A stretch of 64,000 bases of DNA, from positions 38,074,911 to 38,138,910 of the forward strand of contig NC_081412.1 in NCBI RefSeq assembly GCF_030272615.1, in the 5' to 3' direction. Both the position numbers and the translations under genes were made by a program. This DNA is from Cryptomeria japonica. Lineage: Eukaryota; Streptophyta; Pinopsida; Cupressales; Cupressaceae. Below are positions 49,701 to 60,383 of this stretch, in pieces. The notes under the pieces are model-generated. The model had not been told where the DNA came from. It saw nothing but the letters and a program-made list of their open reading frames with translations, and ran no database searches. Each line of letters opens with the position of its first letter. Within the stretch, counting starts at the first letter, position 1.

Positions 49701-50081
49701 CCAATTATCATTCATGTTCTTCCTGCATTTCTTTGAATTTTTATCAAAATATGCCACTATTGATTCCATATCAATATGTGCATATTGATCAATAGGAGAA
49801 CATTTGAAAATGGTGTCAAAGAAATCCTCATCAAGTTTGATGAGTGTTTTCCCATCTACATCCTTCACTGATCTGGTGGTAGAATCATATTTATTGGCAA
49901 GAGCTAATACAAACTCTGGGTTTTGAGCTAACATGGGGAAAGCAACCACTAGATGAATTTCACTATTTGCAGTGGGCTCCATCTTGTAGGAAACTGCTGG
50001 TGATTTTGCCCTCTTTAAGAACTCATCAAGATCCACATGATCAATCTTGGTATCCTTGATATTGTCAATGTTTGATACCAC
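46710..50081 (-). pseudogene. Unrecognised large protein gene, copy 3
   Basis: Homologous to the copies at 22301 and 28861 by its N-terminal signature FVLALANKYDSTTRSVKDVD then TLIKLDEDFFDTIFK (compare ALANNYDPKTKTIYN and ITKEVIDTVFEL in copy 2). Open segments are 50081-49674, 49468-49250 (YFSQLTLSETLHHFRRENDA), 49135-48605 (KIGLKLSISIGKYSINSIYK, DYCHWIVVQIENFDLAGVLE) and 48510-47558. The last starts with a basic stretch, runs through a Glu/Asp-rich tract and a Ser/Thr/Pro-rich linker, and ends basic (PKRKKQAISP). A helical tail follows in broken frames to about 46710 (VLINYLRKELKECNDKGKDI, ERMKAVLQKFKEFMKQDQNV). Domain order matches copies 1 and 2. It lies outside the CACTA element; no CACTA ends were found around it. 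Confidence 0.7.
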
Positions 50082-50298
50082 TGATGAAGGCAGAAATACT
50101 AGTGTATTTATTGCTTTTAAAATTTCATTGATTTCTTATTAGAAGAAGGCTCTAATATTTGCAATAAATGCACTGCAATATGAAAATGCCATTATTGGAA
50201 ATGATTAGCCACCATAGAAATCTTTATTTGATACAAAAAATTTCATTGATCCATCACATATTGACCAAAAATAACTAATTTGTATGTGTGTGTAATAG

Positions 50299-51475
50299 GT
50301 GCAAATTGGACCTATAAGTCAAATTTACACTTATTAAGTGTGAAATCAAAACAAGTGCATTTTTTACTTATAAGTTAGATTTGCACTTTAACAAATTGGC
50401 AAAAACCAAAAACTAAGTGTATATCGAGTTTATATTCCCGAAATACACTTAGGAATGAAAAAACAAAGCAACACAAATTGGGGTTATACTCCCGATTGAC
50501 ACTTGGGAATAAAATATCATAGTGTAATTCAGGGTTATACCCCCAATTTACACTTAGTTGTTGAAATCGTGCATCAAAAGTTGTGGTCAGGGTTATAAAC
50601 CTGAACACCATTTAAATAAATATCAAAAGAAAGGGAGGTCGGACTTACAACCTCAACCACCATTTTGGTAGAACAAAGCAATGAAGTGGTGATCGAGGTT
50701 ATAAGCTCGATCACCATCTAATAAAATGGCAAATACAATAGTGGTGTCAGGCAAGATTATACCCCACCACACACCATTTGGGAGGAAATGCAAGTTAAAA
50801 ATGGTGGAGTCAAGTTGTAAATCCGGCTACCATCAGTCTTAGAGATGGTGGTGGTTGGGCTTACAAACCCAACTACCACTGTCAAAGTAGGCAGTAAAAC
50901 TAAAATGGTGGGGGTGGGTTGTATCCCACCACACACCATCGAGCAAGGCTCCAGTGTGTGACAGGGACATATTCCTATCCCACAACTAAAACAAATCAAT
51001 GAAATCAAAGGAAAAAACAAATGGGGTGAGTCAGAATTAAAATTTGACTCCCCCCCTAAATCGATTAAAAATACAAGCAAATTTGGTATTGACCGTATGC
51101 ATTGGAGCATTGCTTCAATGCATTCGATCAATAACAAATTTCATTAAAAAGAGGGGAAAAAATAATACATATCTGAATCTCTACAAATTGATTAAGAAAA
51201 AGCCGAGCTCCTCCACAAATCTCCAAGAACACAAAAAGATAGAACTAGGGAAAATAAATTGGGCAAATAAAGAGGTGGAGAAACCCAATTGGAGAAGAAA
51301 CCTTCAAAATCATAAATGCAAATCATTCACATTAATAATGTTAATTGGACCTATAAGTTTGATTGACATTATCAATCTAAAAACTCCCAAAATGCAAAAT
51401 CGGGTTTAAAACTCGACTTGACATTTGAAAAGTTTTTTAAGTGTAATTTCAGACTTAAACCCCGATTTTGCACTT
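50299..51475. repeat. Array of covarying palindromes, ~55-bp spacing, upstream of copy 3
   Basis: At least twelve consecutive palindromic units start near 50299, 50353, 50413, 50471, 50521, 50583, 50634, 50687, 50742, 50801, 50848 and 50905. More lie near 51023, 51089, 51335, 51390 and 51439. Most centres are GTTATA- or TTACA-like. Arms differ between units but stay complementary within a unit. Unit 50413-50452 pairs CTAAGTGTAT with ATACACTTAG; 50687-50716 pairs TGGTGATCGAG with CTCGATCACCA (11 of 11, 8-base loop); 50848-50879 pairs 12 bases with one mismatch; 51096-51125 pairs ATGCATTG with CAATGCAT. Some units (50471, 50634, 50742) are weak. Confidence 0.85.
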
Positions 51476-51759
51476 AAATAGGAAAAACATTCTATGTCAA
51501 AATTTCAAAATTTTAACTCAGAGGAGGGAAGAACTAACCTTGAATAATTGATATTCGAAGACTAATGAGATGACCAAAATGTCTCAATTACTTGATGACT
51601 TAAGAGAAAAGAGGGACGAATTGAGCAAAAATTCATAGGGTTCATCCTCTTTTCATAAAAACTAAAACGAGGACAACAGACTCTTTACAATTTTTTAGCA
51701 AATTCATTTTTTCCCTTGCCCCAAGGCCTTGAAATTTATTAACATGTTGTCTACTTAAG

Positions 51760-53095
51760 GAGTCTTTAGTCATCGATAACTCTTATTTTAGCACCATATT
51801 AGTAGGGTAAGTTTGAAGATATGCCTCAACATTCAGAAGTTTCTCGTTAAGAATATTAACCTCTAGTTCTCTTTTGTCCATAGCTCTTTTCTTCCCTATG
51901 GTTTGGTAAATCAATTTCCATCCATTAGTATTATGTTCTCATATTTCTATGGGGGATTTGTCCCTTAACATCCATCTAGTAACCTCCCCGAGTGTGAAGA
52001 TAATATCATTCCAATCTTCATCCTTTACGAGATTTGTGTTAAGTAGAAAGTTGTTAACATCTTTGTGCATATCGTTATTGTTGATGGTGTTTTGATGCAC
52101 TATCAAATAAGGAATAAAGTATTGAATACTCTATCCTATCTTGAGTAAAGACTCTCAAATGCTAAATATTTGTGAAGGATCACTTGAGATGACTTCAAGG
52201 TTCTTTTATGTTAGGTCTTAACGTGTCAAATAGCCTCAATGGTATTGATGTGATTTTTTGTACCAAAAAGGGGACTTACACAGTTTTTTAATGATAAGAT
52301 TGATTCAAGCTCAATGGTTTGATGTTCTTCAAATGATTTTGCAATATCGCTCTTCTTTTGTATAGCAAGGAGCAATCCATGGATTAGTGACTTATATTCT
52401 ACTACGTTGTTTGTACATAGAAATTGTAATCTATGCACTGCAAGATATGCTTCTCCTAATGAACTAATCAACTCAAAGCTATCTCCAACTCCTTTCTTAG
52501 ACTTGGATCCATCAAATCATAACATCTAAGATTGATTTTCATCTTGTAGGGGTTAGCACCATTTTGAATGACTATGTGACTCTATGGGTTCTTTTATCAT
52601 TGCAACTTCCTTTGTCGAAGGAGCTTCTTCCTGATTTTCAACATTCTCTTGGAGTAATTCTATCTTATTTCCCTTGAATACATGTGGGACCTTCTTGTAT
52701 ACTTTCTCTAAAGCAATTTTGCACATGGAATAGGTTAATTTGGAATGGAAAGCATTATGGATTTGACACCAATTTGGTAACAATAAGTCTTTGATGAATG
52801 CTTTATTCTTTAATTCAATCCGTTGATTTATATTCTTAAGGACAAATCTTTTGAAATTCTCAAACGTGCCTTCACTATCTATAGAGGAATCATCATCACT
52901 TTCAATGACATCTTTAGTTGATTGAGTTATTGGCTATATGTCATTGTTATTAGCCAACCCTTGGAGCATAAGAACTTCTTTAGTTCTATAAGTACCCTAT
53001 CTGGTTCAAGAAAGAGAATTTCATTGTTTTTGCCATATTTAGTTATCACCAATTTCAATCTTGGAGTGCTATCAATCCTGATTTGATTGGGCAAC
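51760..53095 (-). pseudogene. Ty3/gypsy remnant: post-protease segment and RNase H
   Basis: From 53095 down: MLPNQIRIDSTPRLKLVITK follows the gypsy protease in relatives. At about 52570-52230 is an RNase H segment, MLCFDGSKSKKGVGDSF and SSLGEAYLAVHRLQFLCTNN then VVEYKSLIHGLLLAI. No RT lies between them, so the copy has an internal deletion. Further down (52070-51760) reads MHKDVNNFLLNTNLVKDEDW then FTLGEVTRWMLRDKSPIEI, which is protein-like but unrecognised and might belong to another element. Many stops. A solo LTR separates this part from its gag-protease at 54404-54900. Confidence 0.7.
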
Positions 53096-54397
53096 ATATT
53101 CCTATGTTCTTGTGCTTTGATGTTGCAGAGAGTTGGTTTGGTTGGTATGTTGCATATATGCCGATATGGTTTAATGGGTTATGAGATAAGTATATCTAGT
53201 TGATTTAGCATAAGTTTCATGATGCTATGATGTAATTTGATCAATTTATGGATTCCAGTATTGAAGCTAGTTTTTCAGTGTTCAGTGGTTGGCAGAGTTG
53301 CGGTATCTGATCTGTATTGCTCTCGAATGATTATATCTTGAGTTGCAGATTTGGGAGAGTGTTTGGGATGCTCTTGTGTGTCCTCAATTCAAATGGTTCA
53401 TTATTTGATACTCCTCAAGTTATCTTTCTAAGTTTCAATTGTTGTTGTTGAGTGTTCTTGAGTATTAGTGCGATGATTGATGAAGATTTTGTTAAGTGGT
53501 GTTGGTGTAGTTATTGTTGATTGATTTAACATGCTTGTGGGTGTTTCTTGATCATGTCTTATTTGTGTTGCTAGTCTGCATTGATCATTGTGTGTGTTAT
53601 TGAATATTTTATTAGTTTGGTGGTGTTCTTGATGTTATGTGACATATTCAGTGTTGTAGTGTGTTGTGGATGATCTTGGTGTGTTATTCGGTGGTGTTGC
53701 ATGTTCGAGCTTTTGATTTAGGTCCATGCTATGTCCTTGCCAACATTTTATTGTTCTGGTTATTGATCTATGTATCATGTGATGTAATTTTGTAATTAGG
53801 TCTTATGTGTTGACCCAACCTTGAGGTCAAGGTTTATGATTTGTATAAATAAGTGCAATATCCATGTAAGTTGGATGTTTGTGTTGTGTCTATGATATTA
53901 GAGAGTATTGTATGTGGGAACAAGCGAATTGATCTTTCAGTAGTGTCAAGTGAAGAGCAAAGAAGTGTTGCAGAGAAAACAAAAGTGTTTAATCGAAACT
54001 GTGATCGAGCATTTGGAGCTTCTATTCTTTCAGTTCATGTAAACCGAATTGGTATCTAATCTTTGTAAAGCAGTGAGCCTTCCCTAGGTTGTAGCCCTTT
54101 CTTTTATTTTGAGCAATGAGCTCTAGGTATTGTTCCCGAATGCATGTGCATTCCCCATTGTAATATTTTCACATACTACTGTAGAGTATCATCATATTGT
54201 GGGTAGGTTCCCACCATGGTTTTTCTCTTAACCAGGTTTTCCACATCAAAAATTGTGTTTTATGTGCATTGTTGTTATGGTGTTTATCTTTGTTGTTATT
54301 GTTGATGATCAGATTTGAAATTGTGCATAATTTGCTAAAGTTTGGTGAAAACTGATTCACCTCTCCTCTCAGTTTTCCTTCCTTGTTGTTTCCAACA
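53095..54397 (+). mobile_element. Solo Copia-type LTR inserted in gypsy remnant
   Basis: The start (caacatattcctatg) matches the outer end of the LTR of Copia A read in reverse (catatt near 5508-5520). The end has actgattcacctctcctctc near 54350 and ttccaaca at 54390-54397. The landmark cccaccatggtttttctctt lies at 54211, and a tctaggtattgttcccgaat phrase at 54122. Gypsy coding sequence continues on both sides in the same direction. The first bases seem lost and no clean 5-bp duplication was found. Confidence 0.7.
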
Positions 54398-54403
54398 ACC
54401 TGT

Positions 54404-54900
54404 TCAATCGTCTAGACAAATCCCTACTTAAAAGCATACCATATCCATCTGGAATGTTGACCACTAAAATATCGATGTAGTTCTAAATCCTTAGGTCAGC
54501 TGCTAAGTGCATAGGAATAGTTTGATCAGTATGTCTTTGAGATGGACCTACATTTCTAGCTTGAAACTATGGGGCAGACACACCTTTCTTATACTTAGGT
54601 GCATCCTTAGGATAAACTTACATGTTGCTTGCGTTAGGATTTGGCAATGTCAATAAATTGTTGGGAGGAATTGATGTAGTCAAGGGACCTTGCACCCTAT
54701 TATTCCCCTGATAAACTCATGGTTGGTTGTTATTAGATGTATGTTGATAATTCTGAACTTCTTTTGTTCCTTCCATGAGGATTCTATTTTCAAGTGGGGG
54801 AAATAAATAATTTGATTCTTCAACTAGCTCATTTTCAGACTCCCCTATTTTCAAGTCATCCTAAACTTCTCAGGTGCACATTTGGAGTGGTGGGGCATGC
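54404..54900 (-). pseudogene. Ty3/gypsy gag end and protease fragment
   Basis: Minus-strand reading from about 54790: QGPLTTSIPPNNLLTLPNPN, PKYKKGVSAP, ARNVGPSQRHTDQTIPMHLA then NYIDILVVNIPDGYGMLLSR and DLSRRLN. The last part is the protease C-terminal region of plant gypsy polyproteins (compare GYGMLLSRDW in relatives). It is directly upstream, across the LTR, of the segment that resumes at 53095. Confidence 0.7.
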
Positions 54901-54999
54901 GTAGTTCCATAGCAAAGAAGGATAAATCAATGACTTCCTCTGCCACGACGAAGTTCTAATCAACCAAGGGATGTGTTGTCAGCCGATCTATGACTGTTG

Positions 55000-56890
55000 T
55001 CTTAGTTTCTTTTGTTTTTAAGCAAACGGTTTCTTTAACCTGTGGTTAAAGTTAAAGTTTGGGTTATCTTATAACGAACTATTAGCCTGGAGGCTATTTA
55101 TGTTAGAAGTTAGTTTTATGTAAGGGTCCGAAAAACTGTGACTTGGAGGAACAATTTTGATTTCCTTGAATTTCTCTGAACAGATACCTCTGGCATTTGA
55201 ATGAAAAATGATATTTTCGATGCAATCTTTTAAATCTGTATATTTGATGGATTAGTGATCTCTGTTGGGATACATGTTGATGCGTGAAATATATCATTTC
55301 ATTTACCAGTTCTCTCTGTGTTCTTGAATTCATTGATTTCATTATTTGCAAGTAAATTTATTGTGGATTAAGTGGTACTGGTCCCCCTTGTCCGGTGAGG
55401 CATGAGAGAGAATCGACCAATGTTCATACTGCTATGTGTTTGCTTTATTTTGAGTTTATGAAATGAACATGTGTGGAAGTAGGAGTCTATGAGCTCTTCA
55501 TTTGAAATAGAACTTCAAGATATTCTTTCAGTTTTGGTTTTGTAAGCATTCTTTCATGTTCATGAATGAATGCCAAAACCTTTTGCACTTTCTGGTTAAA
55601 AGTGTATTCTTTTCTATAATTATCAGATCTTTTTTAGCATATACCTCCCCTTAAAGTTCATGTAGGAAGTGTTTCTACACTGTTGCTTCCTTTTAGTGAT
55701 TTAATTATTAATTAAGTAGTGTAATACAAATTCATCGATTTTTTTCTTTTGACAAGAATAGGACTTTAGAAACTATAGATACTATAGGCATTAATATTTC
55801 ATTGGAAAATTCCATAAGCCCGATGATGGCTTTGCAAATATGTATAATTCTCCCCATGTGCAAGTTGACAAGGGTTATAGTCATCGTTGTTATAACATTA
55901 TTGGACACCTCTGCTTTATGTAGCACTTGATATTTATAAAGTGAAGGATGGGGGATCATGTTATGATAAGTGGGTTTCACATGAGTTGGAAACTCCATAG
56001 AAGAGTGCTAGAGTTGGGAATGTGCACACCTACCATAGTAATGAGCCCAAAGATGCATTTGAGAATGGATATCAATATTGAGTACTTTAAGTGCATTATG
56101 AGGGCCTGAATTTTTTTCGTGTACCATGGTTTTGGTGGCACTTAGGTTTTGAAAACTATTTTTGGTTTTCCATTTTGCTCAATAAATTAGAGAGGTAAGG
56201 TAAAAGTTTTATTATGGCTCATAAGTGAAATAATGTGATGATGTTAAAATATTATCAATCTAAGGATTTCGTGATTTGCATTATGTAATGATTTTTATAT
56301 GATTAATACAAGCTGAACAATCCCTTTGCTTGTGGATTTTTTCTTTAAAGGATTTCTCCATGTAATCATAATGCTATGTATTCTATATTTTTTTGCTGAT
56401 TTTAATTTGCTACTAAATGCTTCTCTTTTTTAAATCAATAGCTAATTGCATTATTGAGTGAGCTTAATAAACATGCACAATGTCGTACCTAAGATAAACA
56501 TATCCAAAGTAATGAAAAATATTACACTAATTGTTTAAAACAAAAGAAAACTTTATAAAAGTTCACATCACTTATTAATGAACTTTTAATTCTACCAATA
56601 TTTATATTAATTATGCCTAATTAGTTTAACTTGTCATTTAAAAAAAATTGTAGTAACAAAATAAAATAAAATAATAATTTATTTAATTACTATAAAATTT
56701 ATGAAAATAAAAAAAATTCATATGATGAGGTTTTATTATTTAAAAATAATTAATAAATTTTATTAAATAAAAAATTAATTAATTGCAATATCAAATTAAC
56801 CTAATCAAATATATTAATACTAACTTTTTAAAATACGAAAAAGATAAACAAATAAAAAAATCATTTTACACTGTCCCATTCAATTTAAAA
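55000..56890. other. No recognisable gene
   Basis: AT-rich sequence between the gypsy remnant and the 3' end of the TNL gene, with short A/T-rich repeats at 56640-56880. It should hold the TNL 3' untranslated region and terminator, but no specific site can be supported. Confidence 0.55.
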
Positions 56891-56957
56891 ATAAAAATAC
56901 TAATTCTTTAAGATATCCATAATCTCATTTTTCAAGTAGAACTCAGTTACATTATCA

Positions 56958-57635
56958 TTAATCATCATCATCATCACCATCATCTTCTTCATCGTCATCA
57001 TCATCATCACCATCATCTTCTTCATCGTCATCAACATACTCGGCCAAATCATCAAAATCCATTTCACGCATGCTAGCCCAACAATCATAATTGCTTAGAA
57101 GACCAAACTCCACGTGAGTATAATCGATTTCACTGCGGTCACAATATTGGCCATTGTTAACGTATTGTTGAGCAAATATGGTTTGCAATATGTGAATGGT
57201 TTTCCTTTCTTCACCTGCCTCCACTCCCATTATAAACCCTTTTATTGTTTCACCAATTTGGGGCATCCAGGAGTCATATTTTGAGAGCCTTTCTTCATTA
57301 ACCACGCACGTTAATATCCTCCATCCGCCGTCACGAAATGAGAAAAATGCACCATCACCTAGGTCAACCAACCACCTCCTAATCAAAATTTTGCTCCCTA
57401 TGTAAACTTCCTTCGAAACGAGAGCGCAAAAGACGATTCCACTGAGCGAAGGCTGGGTTTTATGAAACCACTGGATCTCCTCTTCTATCTCTTCCCCAAT
57501 CAACGAATCTATTTCACAGAAACAATGTGTCCCAAATTTTTTAAGATCTGACATGAGCGATGTCCATTTGGAGTCAAGTCCTTCCCAATCTGGCGTCCAT
57601 CTCCCTGCTAGAATTGTAAGCTCCGACGGCAATCT
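56958..57635 (-). CDS. TNL exon 5: post-LRR domain with acidic tail
   Basis: RLPSELTILAGRWTPDWEGL continues the last LRR. Next come GTHCFCEIDSLIGEEIEEEI and LSGIVFCALVSKEVYIGSKI, a post-LRR (C-JID-like) beta-rich domain known from TNLs. The end is unusual: AEYVDDDEEDDGDDDDDDEE and on to TAA 56960-56958, about 25 acidic residues encoded by GAT/GAA repeats. The last part is a near-duplicate of one acidic 14-residue unit. Open throughout. Confidence 0.85.
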   Translation of the reverse strand, partial: RLPSELTILAGRWTPDWEGLDSKWTSLMSDLKKFGTHCFCEIDSLIGEEIEEEIQWFHKTQPSLSGIVFCALVSKEVYIGSKILIRRWLVDLGDGAFFSFRDGGWRILTCVVNEERLSKYDSWMPQIGETIKGFIMGVEAGEERKTIHILQTIFAQQYVNNGQYCDRSEIDYTHVEFGLLSNYDCWASMREMDFDDLAEYVDDDEEDDGDDDDDDEEDDGDDDDD

Positions 57636-57811
57636 CTGAAATCACAGTGCTCACTATAAATTATTTTCAAAATCCAAAACAGAACATTTACAAATACTTT
57701 CTTCAGATGCAATCTTTTCATAAATTAAAAAAAATTCGCAACAGAGCGACTAAATTAAAAGGAAATAATCGGCAACTAATGAGAAGCTACACATTCTGTG
57801 TTTAATAATAC

Positions 57812-58798
57812 CTGCAACCTTTCAACGACACCTATTATAGGACAGACTGCAATCATCATCTCCTTCAGTCCTTTCAATTCTTCAATACCCCTTATATTCT
57901 GCAGCTTCGGACAACCCCCGATGAAGATTCTCTTCAACTCCTTCAATTCTTTAAAACAAATTACACCCTCCAGCTGTGGACAGTCCTCAATCCAGATTCT
58001 TCTCAACCCCTTCAATTGTTCAATAGCTTTTATACTCTTCAGCTTTGGACAATAAGCAATCCATATCCTCTCCAGTCCCTTAAATCTTTCAATTGCTGAT
58101 ATATCCTGTAGATCCCAACAGCGGCTAATATAGATCCTCTTGAGACAACTGACATGCCCAAAATTTGGCAACTCTGTCATAGTCTCGCATAATTTTATGT
58201 GGACCATTTCAAGTTCTGGCATATAATTGCTCAACACTTTTGTCAACTTTTCACAGTCGAACAGCACAAGACATTCCAGTGTGGTTACCCCTGTTAAATC
58301 CACTTCACTTAGATCTCTCATAGAACAAAGCTTAAGAGATTTCAAGGTGGGACAGAACTGTCCATGAATTGAGACCTTCCTTGTGTCCCCTACCTCACAC
58401 AGAGATATGGCTTCAAGGCTTCTCATACAAAACCGATCATCAGTTGTCTCTCCCCTGTTGCTGAAAACAATATCCCCTTCTACAGCAGCAAACAATGCCA
58501 GCTTTAAAGTTTTCAGATTGGTGAGTTCTCTTACAGATTTCAGCAACAAATTCCATTCGATATTCAAGTCTGAGTAAAGAGCTTCAAATTCTAGGTGCAA
58601 ATTCTCCAGATGTTTGAGCGTTCCGAAAGAACTCACTAGTTCGTTTAAATATGTCATAAGCACATCATGATTGAAGTCTAAAAATACAAGAGGATAAAAG
58701 TTGCAGTATAGCTCTTTCAACTTGACTGGAACCTGGAATATACAATCAATTTGTTTCAAACTGTTGTATTTTAATGATAAAAAGCTTACAAGAGCGAA
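57812..58798 (-). CDS. TNL exon 4: leucine-rich repeats
   Basis: A 987-base open exon (329 codons) has about twelve LRRs. Lines include VPVKLKELYCNFYPLVF, LKHLENLHLEFEALYSD, VRELTNLKTLKLALFAA, TLKSLKLCSMRDLSEVD, TTLECLVLFDCEKLTKV and CLKRIYISRCWDLQDIS. The last four repeats are near-identical in rhythm (IERFKGLERIWIAYCPKLKS, IEQLKGLRRIWIEDCPQLEG, FKELKELKRIFIGGCPKLQN), pointing to recent internal duplication in the ligand-facing region. The acceptor is the AG of AATTAG; an upstream CAG would bring in a stop. Confidence 0.88.
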
Positions 58799-58850
58799 CT
58801 AATTCCTGATGCTAACAAAATTAAATTTTTGATGAAAAGAAAGCTTTTAC

Positions 58851-59129
58851 CTAGTCATCCCTTTGCCACAATATCGTAGGTAATACTCTTTGAAGACTTA
58901 AAGTGTGCAAATTCTGTAGAGGAATCCATTCACGAATAGTTAATAGACTTAAAGTGTGCATAGGCTGAAGTTGAAGGCATTGTAAAGAAGTTGATGTCTT
59001 TGAACTCCCCAGAAAATATGTTATATGAAGAGCATCAGCACGTATAAGGTCACACGCGAAACATCTGAAACTTTTTCCTTCGGAGTCAGGATGGGTGTCT
59101 TGGATTCCCTCGAATTCGCTTATATCAAT
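58851..59129 (-). CDS. TNL exon 3: linker to LRR, ends in TAG
   Basis: IDISEFEGIQDTHPDSEGKS follows WRPEDR as in related TNLs. The first LRR-like lines are then CLQLQPMHTLSLLTIREW and LQNLHTLSLQRVLPTILW. The last codon, directly before the donor GTAAAA, is TAG (58853-58851). A CAG at this place would give the ideal donor context CAG|GTAAAA, so a C-to-T change is the likely origin. With normal splicing the protein would stop here, leaving TIR plus NB-ARC plus about 92 residues. Confidence 0.8.
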   Translation of the reverse strand: MDISEFEGIQDTHPDSEGKSFRCFACDLIRADALHITYFLGSSKTSTSLQCLQLQPMHTLSLLTIREWIPLQNLHTLSLQRVLPTILWQRDD

Positions 59130-59254
59130 CTGAATTCAAATTTCTTTGCAGTTAGAAATTTGTCATTCTAAGTTATTCGTAAATGCTGTATCAGTTTAAG
59201 AAAATAAACCATTTTCAACTAGGAGCATCAATTAAAACCACAAAGAAAACATAC

Positions 59255-60383
59255 ACGATCTTCAGGACGCCACAGCCGACGAGGATGGCTCGTTTCATTA
59301 TCTGCCATTTCTCTCCCTAAGTCACGGAGGTGGTCATGCATTCTCAATTTAAATCCTGGCTCATAATGGCATTTCGAATCCGGATAGTCCGTCATTTCTA
59401 AACAAGTTTCCACTTCAACAAGGCATCTGTCCTTGAGAGTCTGAAGTCCATGTTCAGCTCTCCACCCTGAAGCCCTCCATATACTTTTGGCCCTGTTCAC
59501 ATCTTCCCCTATGAAAAAGCATGCTACATCCATAAATATCTGTTTCTCATCCTCTTCCAGAGCATCATAGCTTATCTTAAGCTTATGTTTTATGTCTTTG
59601 TGTACTCTTGCCTCCTTAGCAATATTTAATTGTAACTTCCAATAAGCTTTGTCACTGCCGAAAACATGCCCGCCCATTACTTGAAGAGCAAGTGGTAATC
59701 CTCCACACACTTGGACAAAGCTGTCTACCAGATTATCAAATCCACTTTTACAAGATTTTCTATGAAACGCATGCCAGCATAAGAGCTCTCTGCTATGCTG
59801 TGGATTCATTTCCTTCATCTTATAACGGACTCTGACTCCGGCCTGTATAAGAAGCCTCTCGTCCCGGGTTGTGACAATCACCAAACTATTGTGATTGAGA
59901 GCATCTGTGGGCAATAGGGCATCTAACTGATTCTTATGATCAACATCATCTATAACTACAAGAAACTTTGATTCTGGGTTTTTTTGAAAGTAATCCTTGA
60001 TAACGGCGATTCCATCTTCTATGCTACAAAATTCATGCTGATTTATTTCCCCTCCCAGATCATTGAGAAGCTTACTTTGCAGAGAAGTCAGTGTACCTTT
60101 GACATGGTTTTCCCGCACATCAAACAAGCTAGTTGATCCACTAAATTCTGAATGTTTGTGATTGAACAAATATTTGGCGAGAGTGGTCTTGCCAGACCCT
60201 CCCATTCCAATGATGCCAATTATTTTATCTCTCATCTGTCCATTTCTCTGGCAATGGCTGTAGAAATCTTTCACAAGCTCATCAAGTCCCACCTCATATT
60301 TTGCAACTTGGAAAAGAATTTTTCTCTTTTGCTTTTCCTTAACCACGGCAGACACGACATCATCACACAGCTTCTTCAGATCA
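59255..60383 (-). CDS. TNL exon 2: NB-ARC domain
   Basis: Starting DLKKLCDDVVSAVVKEKQ, the domain has every NB-ARC landmark. These are the P-loop GIIGMGGSGKTTLAKYLF, kinase-2 SKFLVVIDDVDH (final D followed by VD, TNL style), RNBS-B LVIVTTRDERLL, GLPL motif VCGGLPLALQVMGG, RNBS-D FMDVACFFIGED and MHD motif RMHDHLRDLGREMADNE. It ends HPRRLWRPEDR at the donor. No stop or shift breaks this 1129-base exon. ADP/ATP binding and switching by MHD are known for the family. Confidence 0.95.

Noticed and set aside
50299-51475. CRISPR array
   Set aside because: The regular spacing is suggestive, but this is plant nuclear DNA, repeats are palindromes without constant sequence, and there are no spacers or cas genes.
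46723-51720. CACTA ends around copy 3
   Set aside because: Several CACTA and TAGTG strings occur, but none pair as inverted repeats with a shared 3-bp duplication.
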